DNA of 64,000 bases. Source: CAVVST01 sp963750995 (GTDB lineage Bacteria > Acidobacteriota > Vicinamibacteria > Vicinamibacterales > UBA2999). Positions 17,837-27,115 of this stretch are shown here, in pieces (position 1 is the first letter of the stretch; every line of letters begins with the position of its first letter). The notes under the pieces were generated by a model. The model was not told the origin of the DNA and ran no database searches. It saw only the letters and a list, made by a program, of their open reading frames with translations. A program made the position numbers and the translations under genes. Location of the stretch: the NCBI GenBank assembly GCA_963750995.1, contig CAVVST010000005.1, positions 992,001 through 1,056,000 of the forward strand, written 5' to 3'.

Positions 17837-18127
17837 TCAATGCAGCAGCTCGTTGAACGTCCCCTTGGCGAGCACTAATTGGCGCCAGCTCTCAGCGAGC
17901 TTGCGCGCGACCTCGATGTCCTGCACCGCGTGCGAGAACACGACATCCCGTCCGCCATCCCCGATGACGACAACCTCGAGGAGATTCGGCATCGTTTCGT
18001 AAATGCGACATGTGAATATGCAGTCGCTGCGGCCCCGCATCCGCCAACAGACCTCCAGCAGCACGCCGTCCATACTCCCCGGAGCTGCAAGGCCCTCCGC
18101 AGTGGAATTACGTGCAGTAACGTGCAT
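17837..18127 (-). CDS. Small hypothetical protein
   Basis: Protein-like over its whole length: FTCRIYETMPNLLEVVVIGDGGRDVVFSHAVQD followed by an amphipathic helix EVARKLAESWRQLVLAKG. It resembles short alpha/beta proteins found beside accessory genes, but I cannot name a family. An internal ATG (18073) right after GGGGAG is an alternative start. The 224 bases between the preceding gene and this one hold only a short protein-like tail (VARMVVKPL) without a start. Confidence 0.5.
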   Translation of the reverse strand: MHVTARNSTAEGLAAPGSMDGVLLEVCWRMRGRSDCIFTCRIYETMPNLLEVVVIGDGGRDVVFSHAVQDIEVARKLAESWRQLVLAKGTFNELLH

Positions 18128-18311
18128 GCTCTCTAAGAAAGTCTGGTTCGCGTCCGACCATCATCTCGCCAGCGCAGTGGCCGGACAGGTGTTTCACGAA
18201 GCCGGTGGACGTCGATGTGTCACGGACATGTTTCAGCGCATCATGCAGCGTCAGGAGTGACGCACGGTAGCGCCGTAAAGGTTTAGGTGGGCCAGCGCCG
18301 ATACCTAGCGC

Positions 18312-18548
18312 ATGTCGGCATTCCGTGCGACTACCTGGCGCTACGCAACGGCCTCAGAGTCGGTGTGTCTCACGGCCTGTGAAGCCACCCAGGGCTATCA
18401 GTTGCTCATGGCGGGACCGTCGCACCGGGAACGCCACACCTTTCACACGCTCGATGGGGTCTTGGCGGCACAGTCGGCGTGCGAGAGGACCTTAATGGCG
18501 GAGGGGTTTCTGCTGGTTGAATTCACCGCTGAGCGTTGGGATTCGTAA
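18312..18548 (+). CDS. Small hypothetical protein
   Basis: A 78-residue ORF whose sequence (ATQGYQLLMAGPSHRERHTF, LDGVLAAQSACERTLMAEGF LLVEF) has the regular hydrophobic pattern of a folded alpha/beta protein. No ribosome site or family is recognised. It lies alone between minus-strand genes. Confidence 0.48.
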   Translation: MSAFRATTWRYATASESVCLTACEATQGYQLLMAGPSHRERHTFHTLDGVLAAQSACERTLMAEGFLLVEFTAERWDS

Positions 18549-18610
18549 CGGAACCGCTCGATGCGGCCTTCATTCGGCGACCCGTCTCGGCAATCGCTAA
18601 CACGTCTCGG

Positions 18611-19000
18611 TCATTTGCAAAGCAGCGTCAGCCCCTGTTGGGAGTCGATCGCGTAGTCGCACCTCGTCGTGACTGCCAAAAGCTTCACGTCGTGCGTCTC
18701 GTCGTCGGCGTATTTGCATCGGATCGTCACCGACCGGCCAGCGTCATACACGTACTTCAGGTTCCAATAGCCAGAGCGTTCTCCCGCTTCGTCCGGCATC
18801 AACGTGGCGAGCGACTCTGGCGGTCCGTCGAAGACGTCCACGAGCCGAAGCGTCGTGCCCTCCTTAGTGGGGCATGGATTGGATGGGTTCGATGAACTTG
18901 CTTGACCCGACTGGCCCGAAGTCGATTGACTCGGAACCCCGCTGGAGCAGCCCAGCAGCGGCATTAGAGCGAGGACAAGAGCGCATCTATTCCACGACAT
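18611..19000 (-). CDS. STY0301-like lipoprotein, probable amidase immunity protein
   Basis: The ATG gives MSWNRCALVLALMPLLGCSS, a lipoprotein signal with lipobox LLGC. The mature part has CPTKEGTTLRLVDVFDGPPES, GYWNLKYV, IRCKYADD and a final Cys pattern matching STY0301-family proteins, named from a Salmonella T6SS island. A longer start adds twelve residues ahead of the signal. It overlaps the amidase-like gene by 14 bases, as expected for a cognate immunity partner anchored in the periplasm. The role is inferred from this pairing. Confidence 0.72.
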   Translation of the reverse strand: MSWNRCALVLALMPLLGCSSGVPSQSTSGQSGQASSSNPSNPCPTKEGTTLRLVDVFDGPPESLATLMPDEAGERSGYWNLKYVYDAGRSVTIRCKYADDETHDVKLLAVTTRCDYAIDSQQGLTLLCK

Positions 19001-19424
19001 AAAAGCGATCACCGTTGTTCGAGTTGCCCTGTGCACCCCATCTTAGCAGTCGCGGTCCCACTGGCTTCGGAGTCGGGGGCGTCCGGTACTGATCGTACAC
19101 GTTGATCCCATCGTTGTTCTGATTGACGTAGATGGCGGCATGCCCTTCGTACTTGTTCGCGGCATTGAACGTGGCGATGACCGTTCCGGCCATCAGGTTC
19201 TTGGCTCCCTTCACTTGCACGCCCTTTTTCCAGTTCGCCGTCGCTGGGAGCGTCGGGCAGACCCTTTTCACGTACGACACACACTGCCCGCACAGGTCGG
19301 GGGCCTTGGACTGAGACTCCGTGGGTGCACGATCCAATGGCGTCATCTGCGAGGTCGGCGCACAGGTCCATTTTCCAACGGGCGCATTCGCGTTGTTCAC
19401 ATAGTTCACGGAGACGTATGCCAC
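18987..19424 (-). CDS. BPSL0067-family NlpC/P60-like amidase
   Basis: A 145-residue protein with GTG start after GAGGTG. CGQCVSYVKRVCP supplies the N-terminal catalytic Cys and GHAAIYVNQNNDGINVYDQY the catalytic His block of small NlpC/P60 amidases of the BPSL0067 family. These cleave peptidoglycan peptides and some are T6SS effectors. There is no secretion signal and no T6SS gene in view, so delivery is unknown; an abortive or self-targeting toxin is an alternative. Confidence 0.78.
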   Translation of the reverse strand: MAYVSVNYVNNANAPVGKWTCAPTSQMTPLDRAPTESQSKAPDLCGQCVSYVKRVCPTLPATANWKKGVQVKGAKNLMAGTVIATFNAANKYEGHAAIYVNQNNDGINVYDQYRTPPTPKPVGPRLLRWGAQGNSNNGDRFYVVE

Positions 19425-19773
19425 CGGTCACCTCACGAGACAAGATCGGGCGCGGCCACGCGGAGCGCTTCGCGGACGGACGATTCTACGACAGCCGTGT
19501 CTGCTGCAACCATCCGCAGCGGTAGATCGAGCTAATTGCTAAAGTCCCGACGATGCGCGCTGCAAGCTCCCCACCCCACCAACTCATGATCAACGCCTTA
19601 TTGACTGTGCTCGTTTCCTTTATCAGCCGTCTTCCATAAGCAGCGGGCGTCAGCCCCGCCGATCTAGCGGCTGAAGCGCGTCTTGTGGGATTCCGGGTTA
19701 GGCCGCGTTGTACATCTTGCTGGTTCAGACGGGCGAAGATGCGGCACGCCCGTTTACTGGAGGAAAAAACACA

Positions 19774-20040
19774 ATGGCGTGTTCGCTTACAAAAGGCGAA
19801 GTGTCGAAAATCGTCGTCGGCGTTCTGCGAGAGCTGCACAAGATGCCGAACATCTCGGAAGGAACCATGTTCGGCCGGGACCTGGTGGTAGATGACTTCG
19901 CAAAGGAGTTGTACTTCTTCCCGATCAAGATGTCTGTCGAACGAGTCGGATGCATCCTGGGAAAGAAGTTCACTCCCGCCGCTTGCAGAAAGGCCGCCAG
20001 CGTCGGCGCTTTGGCGAAGGCCGCCTTCGACGCACTCTAG
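19774..20040 (+). CDS. Small acyl-carrier-protein-like protein
   Basis: The ATG (MACSLTKGEVSK) follows GGAGG. The 88 residues show GRDLVVDDFAKELYF FPI then a helix and a C-terminal AASVGALAKAAF, similar in layout to acyl carrier proteins with a DD/DL region in place of the usual DSL serine motif; the phosphopantetheine Ser is not evident. Hence the name is only a structural hint. The 349 bases before it (19425-19773) contain no gene I can support. It is followed 27 bases later by a secreted barrel-like protein. Confidence 0.5.
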   Translation: MACSLTKGEVSKIVVGVLRELHKMPNISEGTMFGRDLVVDDFAKELYFFPIKMSVERVGCILGKKFTPAACRKAASVGALAKAAFDAL

Positions 20041-20066
20041 CTGGCGATTGCGCTGTGGAGATCTTC

Positions 20067-21281
20067 ATGCCCATGCGATTCCGCGTTCCTTCGTTGGCGG
20101 CCGCAGCGTTGCTTTGCGCCACGCAGCTAGTGGCCGCGCAACCGCAGCCCCTGTTTCATCTCTCGGCTCCTGCCAACGGCAGTCCCGCGCAGCCGATCAC
20201 CGGCCTGGTTCTCTGGTGGACCGCCGCGAACGTTGCCGGGTATATCGTGCAGATAAGCAGGGATGTCGACTTCAAGAACCTTGTGCTCGAGGAGAAAGTT
20301 ACGGCGGGCGTGACGTCATTCGCGATTCCCGACGGCGAGATGGCGAAGGGGACACGGTACTTCTGGCGAGTCCTGGCGGAGTGCGGCTCAGGATCGCCCG
20401 AATGTCCCGATAACCAGACGGTCGCTGCCAACGGATCGCCATTTTCCTTCTCGACCGCCCTCAATGTGTTCGAACGTCTGGAAAACGCCGGCTTCTCTCT
20501 CCAACGAGCGATTGCCGGTGTCGACGCCACGGAGGGGGCCCAGTTCTCGTTCCTAGCTTCGGCGGAAAGACAGACGGTCTTCACCGCAGACTTCGCCCTG
20601 ATTTGGGATCGGTTCTTGACAGGCGCGCGCACCGCTACCTCGCTTCAAATGGCGTGGGAAGGTCACCTCACGAGTGACGAGTCTGCGTCCGAAGATGCAT
20701 GGAAGTACCACGTCAATGCCGTGTTAGTCCATAACTTCATAGATCCGGCGAATCTCAGCAGGCAGCAAACGGTGGACGTTCTGCGCTGGTGGAGCGGGCT
20801 GAAATACGAAACCAGCCAGGATGCGACCACGAAAAAGGCCATGTGGGAAAACGTCTTGACGCCCACGAGCCGCACGCTCGGCATCGGCGTCGGGCGACCA
20901 ACCGCCGATCCCAAACACGTCGTCCAGTTCTGGTGGCGGCCGTACCTGGGACTCGATCTCGGCCACACGTTAAGGCCTGGCGCATCAGCAGAGATCGGAT
21001 CGACAGTGTTGAGGATAACGCCACGCGTGCGAGCCACGCTGCGGTTCAACGCGCTCGCCCGAGCCCTCAACGTCTCGAGTGCCATCCTGTTCGCCGACAA
21101 TACTCTCGCCGCCGTTCCGCTCGAGGACGACGAAGCCCATAATTTCTTCGTGTCAGGTTTCGAGGTCAAGGTGGCACCGAATATCGGAGTTGGCGTCACG
21201 TACAAGAATGGGAGGGCGGCGCCGACGTTTACTGACATCGAGACCCTGGGCGGCGTGCTGACGATCAGCTTTGGCAAGTAG
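20067..21281 (+). CDS. Secreted FnIII-like / outer-membrane barrel-like protein
   Basis: The start is ATG (MPMRFRVPSLAAAALL) with GGAG seven bases upstream; the signal ends near VAAQ. Residues about 28-130 form a fibronectin-like sandwich (ITGLVLWWTAANVAGYIVQI, GTRYFWRVLAECG), and the rest alternates amphipathic strands (TVFTADFALIWDRF, RVRATLRFNALARALN) ending in the hydrophobic/aromatic LTISFGK, which suggests a membrane barrel. Function unknown; probably co-transcribed with the preceding small gene. Confidence 0.65.
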   Translation: MPMRFRVPSLAAAALLCATQLVAAQPQPLFHLSAPANGSPAQPITGLVLWWTAANVAGYIVQISRDVDFKNLVLEEKVTAGVTSFAIPDGEMAKGTRYFWRVLAECGSGSPECPDNQTVAANGSPFSFSTALNVFERLENAGFSLQRAIAGVDATEGAQFSFLASAERQTVFTADFALIWDRFLTGARTATSLQMAWEGHLTSDESASEDAWKYHVNAVLVHNFIDPANLSRQQTVDVLRWWSGLKYETSQDATTKKAMWENVLTPTSRTLGIGVGRPTADPKHVVQFWWRPYLGLDLGHTLRPGASAEIGSTVLRITPRVRATLRFNALARALNVSSAILFADNTLAAVPLEDDEAHNFFVSGFEVKVAPNIGVGVTYKNGRAAPTFTDIETLGGVLTISFGK

Positions 21282-21390
21282 CGCCCGGACGGAGCGAGCT
21301 ACACGATCAACTAGGCCAGGCCACATCGCGGGACACACGAAGGCTCATTCACTCAGGGAGTGGCCGACAAACGCTGAATTGTGTGGGGAA

Positions 21391-21441
21391 AAATTGGTCG
21401 GGGCGAGAGGATTGGAACCTCCGACATCCTGCTCCCAAAGC
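21391..21441. repeat. Attachment-site copy 1 (tRNA-Pro 3' half)
   Basis: Fifty-one bases match 35841-35891 (3' half and CCA end of the intact tRNA-Pro) with one mismatch, in the same orientation. About 70 bases to its left also resemble the DNA left of the intact tRNA. It is the left boundary of the first putative island. The 352-base gap 21282-21633 holds this site and the arm-like repeat only. Confidence 0.75.
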
Positions 21442-21490
21442 GGCCCTGGATGCCAAGATTCTCAAGGATCTGGTCGATTTATCCCACCAG

Positions 21491-21511
21491 CCTGCTGAAA
21501 TCCTGCTTAAG
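21491..21511 (+). repeat. Arm-like paired repeat, copy 1
   Basis: CCTGCTGAAATCCTGCTTAAG contains CCTGCT twice, 11 bases apart, 50 bases inside the attachment core. The same pair occurs at 27379, 30925 and 35714. Paired short repeats beside a core are typical integrase arm sites; assignment is inferred. Confidence 0.45.
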
Positions 21512-21633
21512 AGGATGAACCCGATCGAGCCCTCGTACCTTTTTCAAGGCTTCCACCGCGCAATTCGCAGTCCCACACCGGAGGTCGGTCTCGAATTCGC
21601 GCGTGACGCGGCGCTATGTCCCGCGCCGGATCG

Positions 21634-22254
21634 TCACGGCAGGTTGCGCACGTAGGTGGTTTCTTTGACACCTTCCGGGCCGCGTTCAATAACGCGCATC
21701 ACCTCAGGTGTAATCTCGAGGATCTCTTCAGTGGCGGCGTAGTTCGCCGGGACGATCGGCGTGTCGGGGCAACGAAACCCCTTCGATTCGGCAAGCGCAC
21801 CGCTCAGCGGAACGCCGGCGTCGCGGCCGCCTGCCACCGCGACCATCAGGTTCTCGGTCAGGTTCAACGTCAATGACCGGCCCGCAAGAGTCCAGCGTCC
21901 ACGCGCCAATCCGGTGCACGTAACTTCGATCTGCCGCCCTTGTGCGAAGTCATTCATGACGAGGGTGGCGTTGACTACGAGGGCGTCGCCTTCCCTCAAG
22001 TCGTACGCCATGGTCATCCCGATGCTCCCACTAGTCCGCCCGGGTGCCGGCCTCGCGGGTTGATGGACGTACCAACGACCGACGATCCGCCCGGGCAGCT
22101 CGGGCTCTGTCGGCGGAGCCGCCTTGGAGGAGCCGGCACTCGATGATGGCTCGTACGTCCACATGGTGAACCCGAGACCGAGTACCGCGACGATCGTGCC
22201 GACAATGGCCGCGACGGATTGGGCCTTGGTCCAGCCGTCTGTCCTCCCATCCAT
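21634..22254 (-). CDS. Membrane-anchored hypothetical protein
   Basis: A 206-residue protein with one N-terminal transmembrane segment (AQSVAAIVGTIVAVLGLGF) and an outside domain of mostly beta character: GRIVGRWYVHQ, SLTLNLTENLMVAV, with two Cys (EVTCTG and KGFRCPD) that may form a disulfide. No family is recognised. It is the first gene inside the left putative island. Confidence 0.62.
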   Translation of the reverse strand: MDGRTDGWTKAQSVAAIVGTIVAVLGLGFTMWTYEPSSSAGSSKAAPPTEPELPGRIVGRWYVHQPARPAPGRTSGSIGMTMAYDLREGDALVVNATLVMNDFAQGRQIEVTCTGLARGRWTLAGRSLTLNLTENLMVAVAGGRDAGVPLSGALAESKGFRCPDTPIVPANYAATEEILEITPEVMRVIERGPEGVKETTYVRNLP

Positions 22255-22498
22255 GTCGCGGAATTATATCGGACCATTGCGACCGCGCGGGCGCGAGTGT
22301 CAGGTCGGTTCCCGGACCTCACTTCAACACGCATTTCCTTGAAGGTGAACCTGCCGCCTGATCTAGCTAAGGCGATTCGCGCTATGCTGCGAGCCTCGCG
22401 GGAACCGGCGAACTAGACTGGTCAGACGCAGAAATCAGAGACACCTGCACGGCTTGATTCGCCAGAGCGATGCGTGTACCGCAAGGAGCGCAGACATC

Positions 22499-23495
22499 AT
22501 GCACATTCGGCTCGAAGTTGTACATGGCGACGTGCTTCAATACGACGCCGATGTGCTCGCGTTGAAATTTGCACAGGACTTGTACGGCGTCGATGCCAAG
22601 GTCGTTGGCCGGCTTGCGAGAAAAGGGATCCGCGTTGACGGTCGCCTCCCGGCTATCGGCGATTCGCTTCTGGTCGAATCCGACAAAGCCGTCGCGGCGC
22701 GAGAGATCTTGTTCGTCGGTGTCGAGCCGCTGGGTAGATTCGACTACGAAACCATCCGTAGGTTTGCTTATTTGGCACTTTCGATATTGTGGAGGGCGCG
22801 CCCTGCCGTCGGCCATGTGGCGATGACCCTACACGGTAGAGGCTTCGGACTTGATGAGGATGAGGCCTTCCGCGCTGAAATAGCCGGCGTGCTGGATGCG
22901 GTGCACTCCGGCGAACAGCCGCCGGCGTCGCTGCGAGTCTCGATAGTCGAAAGCGATGGTGACGCAGCCTCGCGTCTGAAAGTCATCCTGAACGACGTTG
23001 CACCTTCTGGCATGATTGGCGAGAGTCGTTCGCTGCGCCAAGGAGACTCGCCGACGCTAGGTGAGGCGAGAGCACAACTCGGATCGGTTGGCCACGACTC
23101 GCGCGGGAAACCGCACGTCTTCGTAGCGATGCCGTTTGCAGACGAGTTCCGCGGATCGTTTCCACTACGGCATAAAGGGGGCGGCGAATGCGGCAGGGTT
23201 TCTCTGCGAGCGCGCCGATCTTGCGTCCTTCACTGGCGACGTGCTTGCCTGGGTTAAGGATCGTATCGGCACTGCCGCATTGGTAGTGGCGGACCTTACT
23301 GCCGCGAATCCGAACGTGTATCTGGAAGTTGGCTATGCGTGGGGCCGCGGTGTAAACACAGTATTACTCGTGGCCGAAGGGGATGAGCTCAAGTTTGATG
23401 TTCGAACGCAGAGATGTTTGGTGTTCCGTAGCATCCGTCACTTGGAAGAGCTGTTGACGACCGAACTCAAATCGCTGAAGGTAGGAGCTGGCTGA
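22499..23495 (+). CDS. Macro-like plus deoxyribosyltransferase-like fusion protein (frameshifted)
   Basis: From the ATG (MHIRLEVVHGDVLQYDADVL, ribosome site AAGGAG) the first 170 residues resemble a macro-type ADP-ribose-binding fold. Then KPHVFVAMPFADEF begins a nucleoside 2-deoxyribosyltransferase-like domain that continues one frame over after about base 23148 with DRFHYGIKGAANAAGF, LVVADLTAANPNVYLEVGYA and a C-terminal helix. One extra C restores a continuous product of about 331 residues. This domain superfamily includes predicted nucleotide- or NAD-processing defence effectors; that role is an inference. Confidence 0.68.
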
Positions 23496-23695
23496 GCGTC
23501 GACTGCGGCAACGCGTCCCATGAACGGTAGAGGATGCGTTTTCCCAACGCATACCCCGCTGGTTTCTGGATGTCTATCGGAGCTCTAGGCGAGAGCGGAT
23601 GCCGGTGCGCTTCGTCGAAGGGCCAAGGAGTCTGGCTGAAGCTCAGGGAGTTATCCCGTCTGGCAGCGACGGGGTGCGTGGAGTCGAGAGCCGAA

Positions 23696-24619
23696 TCAGA
23701 CATCAAGAGACATTACAAAGGAAAATGCTCTTCCGACGTGACCGTAACCGAGGTCGCGTCGTTCGTCTTCGACAAAGTAGTGCTTCACGCCTAGGCCAGT
23801 GGCTCGTTGGAGAATCTCGGCAAAGGGGACAATGCCACTTCCGAGGTCTGCTGCTTCCCCGTTAGTGGTAACTTCCTTTAGGTGTAACGAGACGACCCGG
23901 TTTCCTAGTCGCGTGAGATAGTCCAACGGCCGTTGTCCGCCCTTCGTTATGTTGGCGGTGTCCAACTGAAACTCCACTAGCGTCGGGTCGGTGTGGTCAA
24001 TCAGGTAGTCGAACGGGACGATGCCATCTAGTGGTGGAAAATCAAAAGGCTCAGAGTGAAAGGCGAATTGAACTCCACGATTGTGAGCCGCTTTACCAAC
24101 CTCGTTAAACCACTCCGCCGCTTGCTTGTATGAATCGAGCTTGCCCCGTTGTTCCACCGGCAGAGCCGTTACGACCAGGACTTGGCTCCCGAGCACTTCA
24201 CACTCGGTGAGCATCCGATCGAGGTTTTCAGGGCTCAAGTCGCGGCTCACCCAATGCCGGGAGGGTGCCGCCATGCCGTGCCTATCGAGGGCCGCTCGCA
24301 ACGACTTGACATCGGGTGCGTTCGTTGGCGGGAACCACACTTCGACTTCCGTAAACCCAATCTGGGACAACGCTGCGATTACAGGCTCAGCCTCTCTGTT
24401 CAGAGCATCCCGAACACTTACGAGCTGAACGCCAAGCGTCTTCAATCGCGCGACTCCTAGAACCGAGCAACGTGCCCCAGCAATGTCGCCAAGAGCGCCA
24501 ACAAGTCTCTGCGTCGCACGGCAGCAGATTATACGGAAAAGGCCCGTCCAATCTGAGGCGAGTCTCGTGCAAGTTAGATACCCCCCTCGAACATCGACTT
24601 GGACCAATCGAGTCCGCAT
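23696..24619 (-). CDS. Sugar phosphate isomerase/epimerase (TIM barrel)
   Basis: A xylose-isomerase-like TIM barrel: LKTLGVQLVSVRDALNREAE opens the barrel, EVEVWFPPTNAP, GVQFAFHSEPFDF, LVEFQLDTANITKGG with metal-ligand-type Glu and Asp, RVVSLHLKEV and the final FVEDERRD carry the metal-site pattern. The start is uncertain: ATG at 24619 is used, but the family-like sequence begins near 24445 and a frameshifted Tat-type leader (ALGDIAGARCSVLG) lies just before. Substrate unknown. Confidence 0.75.
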   Translation of the reverse strand: MRTRLVQVDVRGGYLTCTRLASDWTGLFRIICCRATQRLVGALGDIAGARCSVLGVARLKTLGVQLVSVRDALNREAEPVIAALSQIGFTEVEVWFPPTNAPDVKSLRAALDRHGMAAPSRHWVSRDLSPENLDRMLTECEVLGSQVLVVTALPVEQRGKLDSYKQAAEWFNEVGKAAHNRGVQFAFHSEPFDFPPLDGIVPFDYLIDHTDPTLVEFQLDTANITKGGQRPLDYLTRLGNRVVSLHLKEVTTNGEAADLGSGIVPFAEILQRATGLGVKHYFVEDERRDLGYGHVGRAFSFVMSLDV

Positions 24620-24738
24620 GAAAATGAAATGGCTCGCCGCCTCGGCGTGTCTCGTGCCACCGCTCACCGCTGGCTGGCGAAAGGGCGTATGCTACCGCCC
24701 TCGGACCGACCGGTCCATCCGCCACACAAGGAGACGTG

Positions 24739-25050
24739 ATGCGATTTCTAGTTCAAGTGTCCTTCCCGCACGAACCCTTTAATGCTGCTGTCCGCGCGGG
24801 CACTGCGGGGCAGACGATTCAGCGGATTCTTGCTGAACAGAAGCCCGAAGCGGTTTATTTCACCGATATCGATGGAAAGCGCGGCGGCGTCATGGTGGTC
24901 GACATCGCAGACGCCTCGAAGCTTCCCGCGCTGGCCGAACCGTGGCTGCTGTCGTTCAACGCCGACATCAAGCTGCAGCTGGTGATGACGCCCGAGGACT
25001 TGGGCCGGTCGGGCCTCGACACTATCGGTAAGAGTTGGCCTCCAGCCTGA
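24739..25050 (+). CDS. Small ferredoxin-fold protein (DUF3303-like)
   Basis: ATG follows AAGGAG at five bases. The 103 residues (MRFLVQVSFPHEPFNAAVRA, EAVYFTDIDGKRGGVMVVDI, LPALAEPWLLSFNADIKLQL) have the beta-alpha-beta pattern of dimeric alpha/beta-barrel proteins such as DUF3303. Function unknown. A terminator-like hairpin lies 80 bases downstream. Confidence 0.68.
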   Translation: MRFLVQVSFPHEPFNAAVRAGTAGQTIQRILAEQKPEAVYFTDIDGKRGGVMVVDIADASKLPALAEPWLLSFNADIKLQLVMTPEDLGRSGLDTIGKSWPPA

Positions 25051-25132
25051 GCCGCCACCATCGAGCATTAACGGCGTCTCGATAAACTTCGCGTAAATCC
25101 AGCTCCAAGCCCGCTAGAATCTTCGGCAACTC

Positions 25133-25154
25133 GGGGGTGCCCGGCGGCGCCCCC
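25133..25154 (+). terminator. Terminator-like GC hairpin
   Basis: GGGGGTGCC-CGGC-GGCGCCCCC forms a nine-pair stem with one GT pair, 82 bases after the preceding stop. There is no U tract, so intrinsic termination is uncertain. The rest of 25051-25353 shows nothing. Confidence 0.35.
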
Positions 25155-25353
25155 GCGTCTCAGTAAACAGTTGTTAGAGAGATACCTTGGGGTGGTCTAA
25201 GAGCACCGCGGCCCGTTGGATGGCGACGGGTAAATCGCCTGCGATGTCCCGTTGACGGCGCCATTCCCTCCGACTACGCTCTTTGCCTCTTCCGCCAACT
25301 GAAACCTATTTGCCATCCGGGGTATCTCTGCCCCTCTTGGAGGAGATGCTTCA

Positions 25354-25832
25354 ATGGTATCCAGAGCGCTTTTGGCACTTGTGGCCGCCGCGATAATCAC
25401 CATGTCCCTGGCCTACGCGCAAGCTCATTTCCCGACGACGAGAGGGCGCTCCGCGACATCACGACGAGGTTGGATGCAGGCGCGACCGTGGAAGAGACGC
25501 CCAATGGAATCGTATTTACCGGGGCGTTACGCCGCCCTCGGGTGCGTGGCGAGACGCCTGCGGAGCCGATGGCACAAGTCTCGGGGCGCGTTTTCGTGCG
25601 GGCAAAGACGACCATCCGACGCATTGAGTTCTCATCGTCAGGCGATATGGCCTATGTGTTTAGTGATAGCGATGTCACTCATCAGGTGAAGGGGCCGGAT
25701 GGCCAGCTGCGCGACCAATTGTTCACGAACTCTGCCTTGCGCCTTTCAGAAAACTTGATGGAAGATGGCTGCAGGCCGTGCACTTCGTTGCTCCTCATCG
25801 TGATGCGTTGGGACAACGCCATCCTGAATTAG
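25354..25832 (+). pseudogene. Decayed secreted SnoaL/DUF4440-like protein
   Basis: GGAGGAG precedes an ATG giving a signal peptide (MVSRALLALVAAAIITMSLA). The mature NTF2-like sequence is split over three frames: first near 25425 (into DITTRLDAGATVEETPNG in the next frame), then twice near 25745-25760, where FQK and LDGRWLQAVHFV appear in other frames. Three disruptions in about 450 bases indicate real decay rather than one read error. The last frame stays open to 25987. Confidence 0.6.
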
Positions 25833-26062
25833 CACCAACTTTGGCCCCACTTGGCGGGATGCACCGCATGCCCGCAGCCCAGTCGGACAATACACTCAGC
25901 TCAAACTGCGGTCCTCCCGTATCACTGTCAATGATTTCGTGGTTGACGAGCAACTGTCGGGACTCAAGAATGTCAACCTCCGAGTAGCCGATTCTCAGTT
26001 GTTGAGTCAACGGCAAACGCGGTCTTGGGTAACCGCCCCCTCTGGTCGCGGAGGAATCAGTT

Positions 26063-27115
26063 GTGCTGCAGCACCGTATTAGCGTGATCCATCGGGTGGA
26101 CTTAACCGTCACGATCCCTTTCGAGTTTGCACTGAGGATCCACAGCGAGGCCTTGGGAGACCGTGACAGCGATGACCCCGCACGGCTGGCACACCTCTTC
26201 AGCCAGTGGTCGCTGTGGTGGGCTCACTTCGCCCTCGATCTTGCGGCCCCGGAGCAAGATCAATATCCCGACAGACAGCTGCGGGTCATTGGTCGTCCCG
26301 CCCCGTCGTTGCCACGGGAGGGAGCACGATCAGAAGCACATTTATGGGACTTGGTGATCGCGCATCCTTCCGACCTTGTGGACCCTGGCGGCGTCAAATC
26401 CTATTTGAATCATCCACGCCTAATGGCGCGTTTGGCCGCTGGCGAGTTTTCGCTGAGCGACCCTACGCTAGGGAATACGATTGTCAGGCGACGCCGTCCC
26501 GGGCCGGACGAGGGTGTTGCCTATGCCCTCGCAGCCGGTGTGGATGAAGTCGTTGTTGAGAATGAACTGTTTTGCGTCGGCATACCACTGGAGCAGTGGG
26601 ACCAGGAACTGCGCGGCAAGCATCCTTTCGATTTTGTCGTCTTTGAGGTCGGATTCGATTCGTGTCGGACCTCACTCGGCAGTGGCAATTCCGCAGGCCG
26701 GGGATATGTTCATTTGGTGATTTCGGCGCTTGCCTTTCCGCTCTTCGTCAGCCTTGCGGCCCCACCAGTCCATACCAGCTGGAAAGAACATACCGTCAGG
26801 CAGGAACTCGAACAACGGATCCCAGCGTTTCTCGGCACGCCTTGCGACGTGACCGGCTACGTCCAACTTGACCTCGCTGAATTGACGGAGAAGGTTGAAG
26901 GTATCTTAGTGGCTGAGGACCATCAGAGCGCCTGTTTCGAACAGGCCGCGCTGGCAACGCTTGGCTTGTATCCTGGACCAATAGACGGAGATGTTGGAAA
27001 CGTGACCAAGACAGCGAGGGAACAATTCAAGACCGCCCGACGCATCTCCGGCGCATCAGACGTTGTCTACAAGCGCGAGTTAATTCGCGCTCTTCGCGGT
27101 CTTCCGCCACTTTGA
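26063..27115 (+). CDS. Hypothetical protein with C-terminal peptidoglycan-binding-like domain
   Basis: GTG start with an excellent GGAGGA site; 350 residues, no signal peptide. The N-terminal 290 residues are not recognised (DPARLAHLFSQWSLWWAHFA, VAYALAAGVDEVVVENELF). The last 55 residues, AALATLGLYPGPIDGDVG with a following helix KTAREQFKTARR and a GxL end, match the PG_binding_1 helical repeat. In soluble accessory proteins this domain often acts as an interaction module. It is the last gene of the left putative island. Confidence 0.6.
   Translation: MLQHRISVIHRVDLTVTIPFEFALRIHSEALGDRDSDDPARLAHLFSQWSLWWAHFALDLAAPEQDQYPDRQLRVIGRPAPSLPREGARSEAHLWDLVIAHPSDLVDPGGVKSYLNHPRLMARLAAGEFSLSDPTLGNTIVRRRRPGPDEGVAYALAAGVDEVVVENELFCVGIPLEQWDQELRGKHPFDFVVFEVGFDSCRTSLGSGNSAGRGYVHLVISALAFPLFVSLAAPPVHTSWKEHTVRQELEQRIPAFLGTPCDVTGYVQLDLAELTEKVEGILVAEDHQSACFEQAALATLGLYPGPIDGDVGNVTKTAREQFKTARRISGASDVVYKRELIRALRGLPPL

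Noticed and set aside
19702..19708. Another GTTAGGC treated as a cassette boundary
   Set aside because: Such seven-mers are expected about once per kilobase and no inverted partner is present.
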